From contig NZ_VUOK01000060.1 of NCBI RefSeq assembly GCF_009806555.1, forward strand, positions 186,001 through 250,000: 64,000 bases of DNA, written 5' to 3'. The notes under the pieces were generated by a model, which saw only the letters and a program-made list of their open reading frames with translations, had not been told where the DNA came from and did no database searches. The DNA is from Methylobacterium sp. 2A (lineage in GTDB: Bacteria > Pseudomonadota > Alphaproteobacteria > Rhizobiales > Beijerinckiaceae). Within the stretch, counting starts at the first letter, position 1. Every line of letters begins with the position of its first letter. Position numbers and translations under genes: made by a program. Positions 34,006 through 42,737 of the stretch are shown piece after piece.

Positions 34006-35835
34006 TCAGATCTGGTCCGCACCGGCCATTGGAGGCGCCGCTTCAGAATCCGTAGGCGGACCCCAGGCTCCGAGCGTGGGCTCCTCGGCCGGGTTCAGCG
34101 TCTCGTCGAGGGCGGGGATCGCGGTCGGGTCGGCCGGTACGCCGATCAGGGTGCGAGCGGCCGCCCAGTCCGGCCCGTCGCCGAGAGCCGCGAAGGCGTC
34201 GCGGTCGAGCCCGGTGAGCCGGCCACGGTCGAGCCGCAGGATCGCCCGTCCGGTTTCGGCCTGCACGAAGCGGATCGCCGCCATCCGGCGCAGGCATTCC
34301 CGCAGGAACCCGGTATTGGCGGAAGCCGCGAGGTCGGCGCCCTTGAACACGGCGTCGGGCGCGCGTGCAAAGATGTCGACCTTGCGGAAGCGGTCGATGT
34401 CGATCAGCCCCTTCACGTCGAGGATGTTGAGGATCCCGTCGGCCCAGAACGCGATGGTACGCGGGCGCTCGCCGAGCGGCACGCTGTTGTCGAGGAACTC
34501 GCAGACCACCTGCTTGTCGCGCGACAGTGCCCAGTTGAAGAACAGGCGCGGCATGCCGGTATAGGCCTCGACATTGTGGGCCAGCAGATCCTCCACCGCC
34601 TTGTAGCGGCCGAACATCTCGCCCCGCCGCCAAGCGCGTTCCACGGTGTCGGCCGGCGGCGTGACCATGAACTGCATGTAGACCCGGTCGCCGAACCGGG
34701 TGAGCAGCTGGCCACCCCCATCCGAGCCAGCCTCGGCCTGGAAGCTGTCGAACCGGAAGCGGTCGATCAGCAGGTTCGAGATCCGCCGCTCGGAGGCCTT
34801 CCGGGTGACGTAGCGGTCGAGCTTCATGTCGATGATCTCGACCTCGTAGCCCGTCAGCGTGCCGGCATAGCGGGCGGCCGGACCGAGGCTGTCGTAATCG
34901 AGCAGGTATTTGCGCCAGACATCCGGGGTGATCACCGCGAAGTCGGACCACGCCATGCCGAGGCGCCGGGCGAGGCCCAGCTGATAGGGGCGGATGGTAC
35001 TCTTGCCGGAGGCCGAGGCGCCCTTGACGTTCATCACCACCGGATGGGCCTGGGCCGCGAGCCGGCGGTAGCCGCGCGCCTCGATCACGGTGGCGATCCA
35101 GGGCTCGATCATCGCGCCGATGCGGCGGCTGCCGTAACCGTTGCTGACCAGTGTCCCGGCGAGGCTGCGCAGGAGGGCCGCGTCGCGGATCAGCGTATTC
35201 TGCCGGGCGATGAGGCCCGACACGACCATGCGCAGCGCCTCGCAGGCGGCGATCTCGAGGCCGTCGCCGGTGTCCAAGGCCCGCCGCTGCCAGGATTCGA
35301 TGTGGAGCAGAGCCCGGGTCGCGCGGTCCACGCGCGGTGCCTCTACCGCTGGCGGGCGGCGGCCGAGCAGCCGATCGAGCCAGCGCGGCTCCGGCGGGGG
35401 AGGGGCTGGCGGATCGTCCAGGATAGCGGCGATCTCGCGGGTGAGCACCGCGTCGGCCTCGGCGCGGATCCGGGTGAGCGCGTCCTCGACCTCTCTGAGG
35501 CGGGGCTCGACGCCCTCGCGCAGGATCGTGGCGACGATCGCGCGGAAATTCACGCCGAGATCGGCATAGACCGCGCCCACCGGCACGGACAGATCCGACA
35601 TGACCCGGATCAGAACCTCATGGACCACGAGGCGGCTCGCCCGGAAGCGCGTGAGCTGCCGGGCCGGCAGGCCGCACAGGTCGCTGAGATCGAGGGCGTC
35701 GCGCAGCGGCGTCTCGACATGCTCCGGGCGGTAGACGGTGACGAGCGGCAGGAAGGCGGCGGGCAGGTCGGAGCGGACGCCGGGATTCCAGGGGCCGACG
35801 GGCGGTTCCGAGGTGTTGGCTGCCGCGTCGATCAT
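34006..35835 (-). CDS. large zeta-toxin-like P-loop protein of unknown function
   Basis: A 609-residue cytoplasmic protein. Residues ~1-150 are helical and charged, with a Pro-rich linker (PPAPPPPEPRW) at about 141-152. Residues ~165-260 are a second helical region. From VVMNVKGASASGKSTIRP (Walker A, 272-280) comes a nucleotide-kinase core of the zeta-toxin/AAA_33 type, with ITPDVWRKYLLDY following as in zeta kinases and a basic helix KASERRISNLLIDRFRF. A C-terminal ~200-residue part (FFNWALSRDKQVVCEFLDN) has no match I can name. No epsilon-like antitoxin gene is adjacent. Kinase action is inferred from the P-loop only; target unknown. The family repeat B begins 8 bases upstream of its ATG and supplies the GGGAGGGAG ribosome-binding site. 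Confidence 0.75.
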   Translation of the reverse strand: MIDAAANTSEPPVGPWNPGVRSDLPAAFLPLVTVYRPEHVETPLRDALDLSDLCGLPARQLTRFRASRLVVHEVLIRVMSDLSVPVGAVYADLGVNFRAIVATILREGVEPRLREVEDALTRIRAEADAVLTREIAAILDDPPAPPPPEPRWLDRLLGRRPPAVEAPRVDRATRALLHIESWQRRALDTGDGLEIAACEALRMVVSGLIARQNTLIRDAALLRSLAGTLVSNGYGSRRIGAMIEPWIATVIEARGYRRLAAQAHPVVMNVKGASASGKSTIRPYQLGLARRLGMAWSDFAVITPDVWRKYLLDYDSLGPAARYAGTLTGYEVEIIDMKLDRYVTRKASERRISNLLIDRFRFDSFQAEAGSDGGGQLLTRFGDRVYMQFMVTPPADTVERAWRRGEMFGRYKAVEDLLAHNVEAYTGMPRLFFNWALSRDKQVVCEFLDNSVPLGERPRTIAFWADGILNILDVKGLIDIDRFRKVDIFARAPDAVFKGADLAASANTGFLRECLRRMAAIRFVQAETGRAILRLDRGRLTGLDRDAFAALGDGPDWAAARTLIGVPADPTAIPALDETLNPAEEPTLGAWGPPTDSEAAPPMAGADQI

Positions 35836-35842
35836 CCGCGCG

Positions 35843-36027
35843 TCTCCCTCCCCCCTCTGCGGGGGAGGGTGGGCCGGCCGTCAGGCCGGGTCGGGAGAGG
35901 GGAGCGCGGCTTCAGGGACACGCGCGACCGGCAAGAAGGGCGGAGCCGGGTGCTGCACCGTCGCTCCCCCCTTGCGGGACTTCGTCCCGACCCGTCCCCC
36001 GCAGAGGGGGGAGGGAGGGCGCGTGGC
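35843..36027. repeat. dispersed GC-rich inverted repeat, family B, copy 3
   Basis: The most complete copy. The left end TCCCTCCCCCCTCTGCGGGG and the right end CCCCGCAGAGGGGGGAGGGA are exact complements (20 bases), with secondary arms CGGGTCGGGAGAGGGGAGCG and CGCTCCCCCCTTGCGGGAC inside. It fills the gap between ilvE and the P-loop gene. It also contributes the ribosome-binding site of the P-loop gene. Confidence 0.85.
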
Positions 36028-36091
36028 AGGTCTGGCAAGCAGGCTGGGCGAGCCCGATCCACGCTCTGCCAATGCAAGTGGTTGAGAAGTC

Positions 36092-37180
36092 TCAAAACAC
36101 CTTCTGGAACCAGCCATGGGCATCGTTGGTGTTGCCTCGCTGGATATCGACGAGCAGGGTCCGCAGCCGCTGCGCCACCGGCCCGGCCTTGCCGTTCCCG
36201 ATGGTGAAGCTCTCCTCGCGGCCCTTCACGGTGCCGATCGGCGTGATCACCGCCGCGGTGCCGCAGGCGAAGGCCTCGGTCAGGCGGCCCTCACGCACGT
36301 CGGCGCGCCATGCGTCGATGGCGTAGGGTTCCTCCTTCACGGTGAGGCCGGCCTCCTTCGCCAGGGTGAGCACCGAGTCGCGGGTGATGCCGTGCAGGAT
36401 GCTGTCCGAGAGCGGCGGCGTGACCAGCGTCCCGTCCCCGAACACGAAGAACACGTTCATGCCGCCGAGTTCCTCGATGAAGCGGCGCTCGACCGCGTCG
36501 AGGAAGACCACCTGCTCGCATCCCTGCGCCGTCGCCTCCGACTGCGCGGCGAGGCTCGCCGCGTAGTTGCCGCCGCATTTGGCCGCGCCGGTGCCGCCCG
36601 GCGCCGCCCGGGTGTAGTGCTCCGACACCCAGACCGTGACGGTGCTGTTCGGATCCTTGAAGTACGAGCCCACCGCCGACGCGATGGTGAGGAACAGGTA
36701 TTCGGAGGCCGGCTTGACCCCCAGGAACGCCTCGGTGGCGATCATGAACGGGCGGAGATAGAGGCTGCCGTCCGGCGTGTCGGGAATCCAGGCGCGGTCG
36801 AGCTTGACGAGTTCGTGCATCGCCTCGACGAAGGCGTCCTCCGGGAAGGGCGGGATCGCCAGGCGCTCGGCGGAGTGACGGAAGCGGCGCGCGTTGGCGT
36901 CCGGCCGGAACAGGGCCGCCCCGCCGTCGGCCGTGCGATAGGCTTTGAGACCTTCGAAAATTTCCTGCGCGTAGTGCAGCACCGCGGCGGCGGGATCGAG
37001 CGGGATCGCCTCGCGCGCCTTGATCTGCGCGTCGTGCCAGCCGCGGCCGGCCGAGTAGCGCGCGATCACCATGTGGTCGGTGAACACCTTGCCGAAGCCG
37101 GGATTCGCCATGAGCGCGGTCCGCTCCTCGGCGCTCCGCGGGGCGGGGTGGCTTTTGATCTCGAACGTCAGGTCGCTCAC
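36092..37180 (-). CDS. ilvE: branched-chain amino acid aminotransferase
   Basis: A 362-residue fold-type IV PLP enzyme that makes Leu, Ile and Val from their 2-oxo acids with glutamate. The PLP lysine is Lys201 in GGTGAAKCGGNYAASL. Other hallmarks are YAQEIFEGLKAYR, IEELGGMNVFFVFGDG and the substrate-loop ITPIGTVKG. Length and motifs match the IlvE group II type (like GCN/BCAT) common in alphaproteobacteria. The gene stands alone between the P-loop gene and an MsbA-like exporter, with ~90 bases to the exporter, so they are not obviously an operon. Confidence 0.95.
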   Translation of the reverse strand: MSDLTFEIKSHPAPRSAEERTALMANPGFGKVFTDHMVIARYSAGRGWHDAQIKAREAIPLDPAAAVLHYAQEIFEGLKAYRTADGGAALFRPDANARRFRHSAERLAIPPFPEDAFVEAMHELVKLDRAWIPDTPDGSLYLRPFMIATEAFLGVKPASEYLFLTIASAVGSYFKDPNSTVTVWVSEHYTRAAPGGTGAAKCGGNYAASLAAQSEATAQGCEQVVFLDAVERRFIEELGGMNVFFVFGDGTLVTPPLSDSILHGITRDSVLTLAKEAGLTVKEEPYAIDAWRADVREGRLTEAFACGTAAVITPIGTVKGREESFTIGNGKAGPVAQRLRTLLVDIQRGNTNDAHGWFQKVF

Positions 37181-37271
37181 GGTAGGGTCCTCATCGACTG
37201 CGGCTCTTATGGCGCGCTCCGGCGCGCGAATCTACGGAGCCGGCGCATGACGGCACCGCCGCACATGCGCA

Positions 37272-39032
37272 TTATTCCGCCGCCGCAGGCTCCGAGAGCT
37301 GCAGGCGATGCAGGCGCGCGTAGACGCCGCCGGCCGCGAGCAGGTCGTCGTGCCGGCCGGTCTCGATCACGCGACCGGCTTCCATCACGGCGATCTGATC
37401 GGCCTCCCGCACGGTCGAGAGGCGGTGGGCGATCACCAGGGTGGTCCGGCCGCGCATCAGCCGGGTCAGCGCCTCCTGGACCAGCCGCTCCGATTCGGAA
37501 TCGAGGGCCGAGGTCGCCTCGTCGAGGAGCAGGATCGGCGCGTCCTTGAGGAAGGCGCGGGCCAAAGCCACCCGTTGCCGCTCGCCCCCCGAGAGCCGCC
37601 CGCCGCCGGGGCCGACCCGGAAGTCGTAGCCTTCGGCCAGGGCCGAGATGAACCCGTGCGCCGCGGCGGCTTGGGCCGCCGCCTCGATTGCCGCGCGGGA
37701 GGCACCGGGGCGGCCGAAGCCGATATTGGCGGCGATCGTGTCGTCGAACAGCACCACCTCCTGCGAGACCACCGCCACCGCGGCACGCAGCGACGCCAGG
37801 GTCACGGCGCGGACGTCCTGACCGTCGATGGTCACCCGGCCCGCAGTCACGTCGTAGAGCCGGGGCACGAGGTTGAGCAGGGAGGATTTCCCGGAGCCGG
37901 AGCGCCCGACCAGGGCCGTGACCGCGCCGGCGCCGACGTGAAGATCGATGCCTTCCAGCGCCGGCGCATCCGGCCGGTAGCGGAACTGGACACCTTCGAA
38001 GCGGATCGCCCCTTCGGTCACGGTCAGCGGCCGGGCGTCGGGCGCCTCGCGGATGGCGGGGGCCTCGTCCATCACGTCGAAATAGCGGCGCAGGGCCGCC
38101 GCCGCCTCCTGCAGGATGGCGTTGAGATTGCCGAGCGCCCGCGCCGGCTGGGCCGCGAGCAGCAGGGCCGCCACGTAGCCGGTGAAGTCGCCGACCGTCT
38201 TCTCCCCCGCCAGCACCCGCTGCCCGACCAGCACCAGCACGCCCGCCACCGCGATGCCGCCGCCGATCTCCAGCAAGGGATCGAGTCGCCCGCGGGCATT
38301 GGCGGCCTTCATCTTGAGGCGGCGTACCTCGTCGAGGGCCTGGGCGGCGCGGCCCTTCAGGTAGGTCTCCATCGCGTAGGTCTTGGCGACCCGCGCGCCC
38401 TGCAGGCTCTCGGAGATCAGGCTGGCGGTGGCGCCCATCTGCTCCTGGGTCGAGGTCGAGACCCGCCGCAGCTTCTTGCCGATCCGCCCGATCGGGCCGG
38501 CCACGAACGGCACCGTGAGGCCGGCCACGAGCGTCAGCACCGGATCCATCCAGAGCAGCGCCGCCACGAGGCCGATCAGCATGGCGATGTCGCGCAAGAG
38601 CACCGTCGAGATGCGGGTCAGCGCTTCCTTGATGAAGGCGAAGTCGGTGGTGAAGCGCTGGGTCAGCGCCGCCGGGCTCTCGCGACCGAGCTGGGCAAGG
38701 TCGGACTCGATCAGGTGGCCGTAGAGCGCCGCCTGCATGTCGGCCTCGACCCGGGTGACGACCCGGTTGGTCAAGACCGTCTGGCCGTAGAGCGCGAAGC
38801 CCCGCATGGCCGTGACCACGATCACCACCAGCGGCCCGTAGGCGATCGCCGCCGCATCCTTGCGGTCGAAGGCGTCGAAGGCCGCCTTGATCAGCGCCGG
38901 GTAGAGCCCGGTCGAGGCGCCGACCAGCGCGATCAGCACCAGCACCACCGCGAGGGTGGCCCGGTGCGGATAGAGCCAGGTGCGCCAGAGCCGGGCGAGG
39001 AGGGGAGCCGTGTCGCCGGGAAGGCGCGCCAT
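37272..39032 (-). CDS. ABC transporter, MsbA/lipid-A-flippase-like half transporter
   Basis: A 586-residue fusion of membrane and ATPase domains. Residues ~1-310 hold six helices of ABC type I exporters. The ATPase (from ~335) has Walker A LVGRSGSGKSSLLNL, Q-loop VVSQEVVLFDD, signature RLSGGERQRVALARAFL, Walker B PILLLDEATSALD and switch His IAHRLSTV. It works as a homodimer. The sequence pattern best fits MsbA-like lipid or multidrug exporters; the substrate cannot be read. ATG 39032 is used since the frame upstream is not protein-like. No lipid A gene is adjacent. Confidence 0.88.
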   Translation of the reverse strand: MARLPGDTAPLLARLWRTWLYPHRATLAVVLVLIALVGASTGLYPALIKAAFDAFDRKDAAAIAYGPLVVIVVTAMRGFALYGQTVLTNRVVTRVEADMQAALYGHLIESDLAQLGRESPAALTQRFTTDFAFIKEALTRISTVLLRDIAMLIGLVAALLWMDPVLTLVAGLTVPFVAGPIGRIGKKLRRVSTSTQEQMGATASLISESLQGARVAKTYAMETYLKGRAAQALDEVRRLKMKAANARGRLDPLLEIGGGIAVAGVLVLVGQRVLAGEKTVGDFTGYVAALLLAAQPARALGNLNAILQEAAAALRRYFDVMDEAPAIREAPDARPLTVTEGAIRFEGVQFRYRPDAPALEGIDLHVGAGAVTALVGRSGSGKSSLLNLVPRLYDVTAGRVTIDGQDVRAVTLASLRAAVAVVSQEVVLFDDTIAANIGFGRPGASRAAIEAAAQAAAAHGFISALAEGYDFRVGPGGGRLSGGERQRVALARAFLKDAPILLLDEATSALDSESERLVQEALTRLMRGRTTLVIAHRLSTVREADQIAVMEAGRVIETGRHDDLLAAGGVYARLHRLQLSEPAAAE

Positions 39033-39126
39033 GAAACCTACCGGGTCGGACCAGCGCCGCCCTCGTACAAAAGGCACGGCGGCAGCGGGTTTGCCGCCGC
39101 CGCCGCCGCGGATCAAGGTTTTTGGG

Positions 39127-39651
39127 TCAGTGGTCGTCGCCGCGCGGCCCGTGATCGTCGTCGTGGCCGTGATGCCAGCCGCCCCGCATGCCGTGGCCGC
39201 CCATCGGCCGGGCGAGGATCATGGCGCGCCGCTTCTGGTCCTGATCCAGGCTGGCGTAGAGTGGCTGCGACGCGTCGGCGAGCTTGCGCAGGGCCTCGCC
39301 GCGGGCCGTCGCGGCGTCCGCCATGGCCCGCAGGGCGGCGGGGGCGTCGTCGGCGAACCGGGGCCGGTCGCGCATCGCCTCGCGGCGCTGCTGGTGCAGC
39401 TTGGCCATGTCGCGGATGGCGGATTCCACCGGCGGCCACAGCTTCTCCTGATCGGCGTTGAGCTTCAGGCCGGCATGGAGGGCGGCGATCCGGGCATCCG
39501 TGAAGGCCGCCCGGTCCTCGGGGCTCAGCGCGCTCCACCGGCCCTGGCCCCGGAACCCGTCGCGCCCATGATCGTGTGCCGCCGCCGCTCCCGCGAGCCC
39601 CAGGCCGAGGGCACCGGTGACGAGGAGGACTGCTCTCAAACGTCGGGACAT
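39127..39651 (-). CDS. periplasmic Spy/CpxP-like LTXXQ-motif protein
   Basis: A 174-residue exported protein. Signal peptide MSRRLRAVLLVTGALGLGLAGAAAA, then a His/Asp-rich mature start (HDHGRDG). Two helical repeats follow with an LTxxQ-like motif, LNADQEKLWPPVE; a second half has LASLDQDQKRRAMIL-type residues. The tail is a His/Gly/Asp-rich, metal-binding-looking stretch (MGGHGMRGGWHHGHDDDHG). CpxP/Spy proteins are periplasmic chaperones, often induced by metals or envelope stress. It is divergent from the zinc-type binding protein with a Zur-like palindrome between, so shared metal control is possible. GGAGG lies 6 bases before ATG 39651. Confidence 0.82.
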   Translation of the reverse strand: MSRRLRAVLLVTGALGLGLAGAAAAHDHGRDGFRGQGRWSALSPEDRAAFTDARIAALHAGLKLNADQEKLWPPVESAIRDMAKLHQQRREAMRDRPRFADDAPAALRAMADAATARGEALRKLADASQPLYASLDQDQKRRAMILARPMGGHGMRGGWHHGHDDDHGPRGDDH

Positions 39652-39744
39652 GGAAACCTCCGTCTCACGCTCGGGACGCCGGCGGACCGGCCGCGATGGC
39701 GCCCGAGGCCCCATCGAACGCCGAACGTGTATCCCGCTTGTGTA

Positions 39745-39759
39745 TGTAATAGTGTTACA
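39745..39759. promoter_or_regulatory. Zur/Fur-type palindrome between cpxP-like gene and znuA-like gene
   Basis: TGTAATAGTGTTACA: TGTAA and TTACA are perfect inverted repeats 5 bases apart, a 15-base arrangement similar to proteobacterial Zur boxes (TGTTATnnTATAACA form). It lies 49 bases upstream of the zinc-type binding protein start and 94 bases upstream of the divergent His-rich protein. Zur binding is inferred. Confidence 0.5.
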
Positions 39760-39807
39760 CTACTGGCCTGCGGCGGACGTGAGCGGGGAGTCGGGGCCGT
39801 GCCTGGA

Positions 39808-40770
39808 ATGGCGGAAAAGATGCAGACGGTGAGCCGCGCGATGGTCGGCCTCGCGGTCCTGGCCGTGGCGATCGGCCTCGCGCGGCCGGCCGGTGCGGCT
39901 CCGGACGGACGCCCGGTGCGGGCGGTCGCGAGCTTTTCGATCCTGGGCGATCTGGTCCGGGCGGTCGGCGGCGTGCGCGTGGTCGTGTCGACGCTGGTCG
40001 GGCCGGATTCCGATGCCCACGGTTTCAGCCCGACCCCGGCCGATGCGCGCAAGCTGGCCGAGGCCGACATCGTGTTCGTCAATGGTCTCGGATTGGAGGG
40101 CTGGCTCGACCGGTTGATCCGGGCCTCGGGCACGCGCGCGCCGGTGGTGGTCGCCTCCGCCGGGGTGACGCCGATTCCCGCTGAGGATGAGCACGCACAC
40201 GGCGAGCCCGAACAGGACGAACACCCGCACGGCGACCGCGCCGTCGATCCGCACGCCTGGCAGAACGTCGCCAACGTGCGGATCTACGTCGCCAACATCC
40301 GGGACGGCCTCGCCAAAGTCGATCCGGGCCACGCCGACGCCTATCGGGACGCGGCCGCCGCCTACCTCGCCGAACTCGATGCCCTGGAGCGGGCGGTGCG
40401 CGCCACGATCGACGGCATCCCGCCGGAGCGTCGCCGCATCATCACGACCCACGACGCCTTCAAGTACTTCGCGGCGGCCTACGGCCTGCATTTCGTGGCG
40501 CCCCAGGGCGTCTCGACGGACAGCGAGGCGAGCCCCCGCGACGTGGCGGCGATCATCCGCCAGATCCGCCGGGACCGCATCCCGGCCGTGTTCCTGGAGA
40601 ACATCAGCGACCCGCGCCAGATGGAGCAGATCGCCCGGGAGAGTGGCGCCCGGATCGGCGGGAAGGTTTATTCCGACGCGCTCTCCGGCCCGGACGGCCC
40701 GGCCTCGACCTACCTCGCCATGATGCACGCGAACCTGCGGGCCTTCGCGGCGGCCCTCGGTCCCGGCTGA
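39808..40770 (+). CDS. zinc/manganese ABC transporter substrate-binding protein (ZnuA/AztC-like), orphan
   Basis: A 320-residue cluster A-I metal-binding protein. Signal peptide residues ~10-30 (VGLAVLAVAIGLARPAGAA). Metal ligands fit His in SDAHGFSPTP, His in VDPHAWQN, a His in TTHDAFKYF and an acidic residue near the end. A His/Glu/Asp-rich loop (EDEHAHGEPEQDEHPHGD) precedes the second ligand, a sign of zinc-type ZnuA/AztC. The conserved FSILGDLVRAVGG and GLGLEGWLDRL support AztC/ZnuA. No permease (ZnuB) or ATPase (ZnuC) is adjacent; a heparinase-like gene follows. The upstream Zur-like palindrome supports zinc repression. Confidence 0.85.
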   Translation: MAEKMQTVSRAMVGLAVLAVAIGLARPAGAAPDGRPVRAVASFSILGDLVRAVGGVRVVVSTLVGPDSDAHGFSPTPADARKLAEADIVFVNGLGLEGWLDRLIRASGTRAPVVVASAGVTPIPAEDEHAHGEPEQDEHPHGDRAVDPHAWQNVANVRIYVANIRDGLAKVDPGHADAYRDAAAAYLAELDALERAVRATIDGIPPERRRIITTHDAFKYFAAAYGLHFVAPQGVSTDSEASPRDVAAIIRQIRRDRIPAVFLENISDPRQMEQIARESGARIGGKVYSDALSGPDGPASTYLAMMHANLRAFAAALGPG

Positions 40771-40919
40771 GCTGTCGCCCGCGGAGCGACGGGCATGACA
40801 TAGCGTAAACCGCCGGTTAAGAGGCCCCCTCTAGCCTTACGTAACGGGTGCCACCCGATCCTCGTCCGCGAGGGCTCAGGGCCTTGGGGCCTTGTCGGAA
40901 CGCGCAGCTCGGAGATCGC

Positions 40920-42668
40920 GTGGCTTGGGGGCCTGACCGCTGGCGCTTCTATCGGCTCGTCGCGCGCGAGGCCGCGCGCACGATCCGCGCGGCCGGCGCC
41001 GGCTTGACGGCGCCCCCCGACATCCTCGCCCGGATGCGGGTGACCGGGCTGGTCATCGCCCCGCAGGACCTGCGCACCTCCGACGCGACGTTCGCGGACG
41101 ACATCTATGCCGGGCTGTTCGTCTTCGCCGGGCGCTCGCTCGCGGCGAGCGGCGGCTCGCCGTTCGACTACGCCGCGCCCTCGCCGGAATGGGCCGACGA
41201 GCTCTACGGCTTCGGCTGGCTGCGCCACCTGCGCGCCGCCGACACGGCGCTTGCCCGGGCCAATGCCCGCGCCTTCGTGGCCGATTTCATCGCCGGACGC
41301 GGTGACCCGGCGCTCGCCCGCCAGACCCCGGTGGCGGCGCGGCGGCTGATCTCGTTCCTGTGCCAGTCGCCCCTCGTGCTGGAGGGCGCCGACCACGCCT
41401 TCTACCAGAGCTTCCTCAAGGCGATCGCCCGCAACGCGCAGCAGCTGGAGCGCGACCTGCGCCGGGGCGTGCCGCCGCAATGGCGCCTGAATGCCGCCGT
41501 GGCGCTCTGCTATGCCGGCCTGTGCTGCGACGGCATCCAGCCGATCCTGCGGCGGGCGACCCGGGTCCTGTCGCGGGAACTGGACCGCCAGATCCTGACC
41601 GATGGCGGCCACCGCTCGCGCGATCCGCGCTTCGCCATGGAGCTGCTTCTCGACCTGCTGCCGCTCCGCCAGAGCTATCTCAGCCGCAGCGTCGAGCCGC
41701 CGGCGGCGCTGCTCCGCGCCATCGACCGGATGCTGCCGCTGCTGCGGCTCCTGCGCCATCCGGATGCCTCGCTCAGCCATTTCAACGGCATGGGCGCCAC
41801 CGATGCGGACCACCTCGCGACCCTGCTGGTCTATGACGGCGCGCTCGCCCAGCCGCTGATGCACGCGCCGAATTCCGGCTACGAGCGCCTGGAGGGCGGC
41901 CGGATCGTGATCGTGGCCGATGTCGGTGCGAGCCCGCCGCTGCCCTACTCGGTCAATGCCGGCGCGGGCTGCCTCGCCTTCGAGATGTCGAGCGGGCCGC
42001 AGCGCATCGTGGTCAATTGCGGCCTGCCGGCGAGCGGGCCGGACCTGCGCCTGCTCGCCCGATCGACGCCCGCGCATTCCACCGCCTCCGTGGCCCATGC
42101 CTCCTCGTGCCGGTTCCTGACGCGCAGCGGCTGGTGGGGCGAGCGCCAGCTCGCCGACTGGCTGATCCGGCGGCGCGGCCCCGTGGTTCTGAGTGGCCCC
42201 TCCACGGTCGCGGCCGAGCGGGCCGAGGAGTCCGACCGCGTTCTGCTGGCCGGCCGCCACGATGGATTCGGCCCGGATTTCGGGATCGTCCACGAGCGGC
42301 GCTGGGAGCTCTTCGCCACGGCGGCGCGCGTGGAGGGCCGCGACGCCTTCCTGCGCCAGGGCAAGGCGGGCAATCGCGGCCGCCGCCGCGCCCACGACGT
42401 GGCGATCCGCTTCCACCTGCATCCCGGCATCGCCGTGCGCGGCGTGCCGGAGGGGCTCGAACTCGCCTCGGCGCTCGGCGAGATCTGGCAATTCCAGGCG
42501 GAGAATGCCGAGATCGCCCTGGAGGAGAGCGTGTACTTCTCCGGCCTGACCGGACCCCGGCGCACCGACCAGATCGTGCTCCACCTCACCGTCTCCGAGG
42601 ATGTCGAGGTGCGCTGGAGCTTCACGCGGCTCGCCTCGGCCCCGCTGCGCGGCGTGGCGCCCGGCTGA
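40920..42668 (+). CDS. heparinase II/III family protein
   Basis: A 582-residue protein matching the heparinase II/III-like layout: a helical, alpha-toroid N-terminal half (AADTALARANARAFVADFI, LLDLLPLRQSYLSR) and a beta-sandwich C-terminal half (SGWWGERQLADWLI, RWSFTRLAS) with the characteristic YSVNAGAGCLAFEMSSGPQRIVVNCG and ARSTPAHSTASV. Known members are polysaccharide lyases, but alphaproteobacterial housekeeping versions lie next to purH and have no proven substrate. No signal peptide is seen. GTG 40920 has GGAG 6 bases upstream and gives the expected length. purH begins 70 bases downstream. Confidence 0.85.
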   Translation: MAWGPDRWRFYRLVAREAARTIRAAGAGLTAPPDILARMRVTGLVIAPQDLRTSDATFADDIYAGLFVFAGRSLAASGGSPFDYAAPSPEWADELYGFGWLRHLRAADTALARANARAFVADFIAGRGDPALARQTPVAARRLISFLCQSPLVLEGADHAFYQSFLKAIARNAQQLERDLRRGVPPQWRLNAAVALCYAGLCCDGIQPILRRATRVLSRELDRQILTDGGHRSRDPRFAMELLLDLLPLRQSYLSRSVEPPAALLRAIDRMLPLLRLLRHPDASLSHFNGMGATDADHLATLLVYDGALAQPLMHAPNSGYERLEGGRIVIVADVGASPPLPYSVNAGAGCLAFEMSSGPQRIVVNCGLPASGPDLRLLARSTPAHSTASVAHASSCRFLTRSGWWGERQLADWLIRRRGPVVLSGPSTVAAERAEESDRVLLAGRHDGFGPDFGIVHERRWELFATAARVEGRDAFLRQGKAGNRGRRRAHDVAIRFHLHPGIAVRGVPEGLELASALGEIWQFQAENAEIALEESVYFSGLTGPRRTDQIVLHLTVSEDVEVRWSFTRLASAPLRGVAPG

Positions 42669-42737
42669 CGGGCGGCTGGCCCGGCTTCCCGTTTCCGTGC
42701 TACCGCGCGAAAAAATCTCGAACCTCGGCACGAAACC

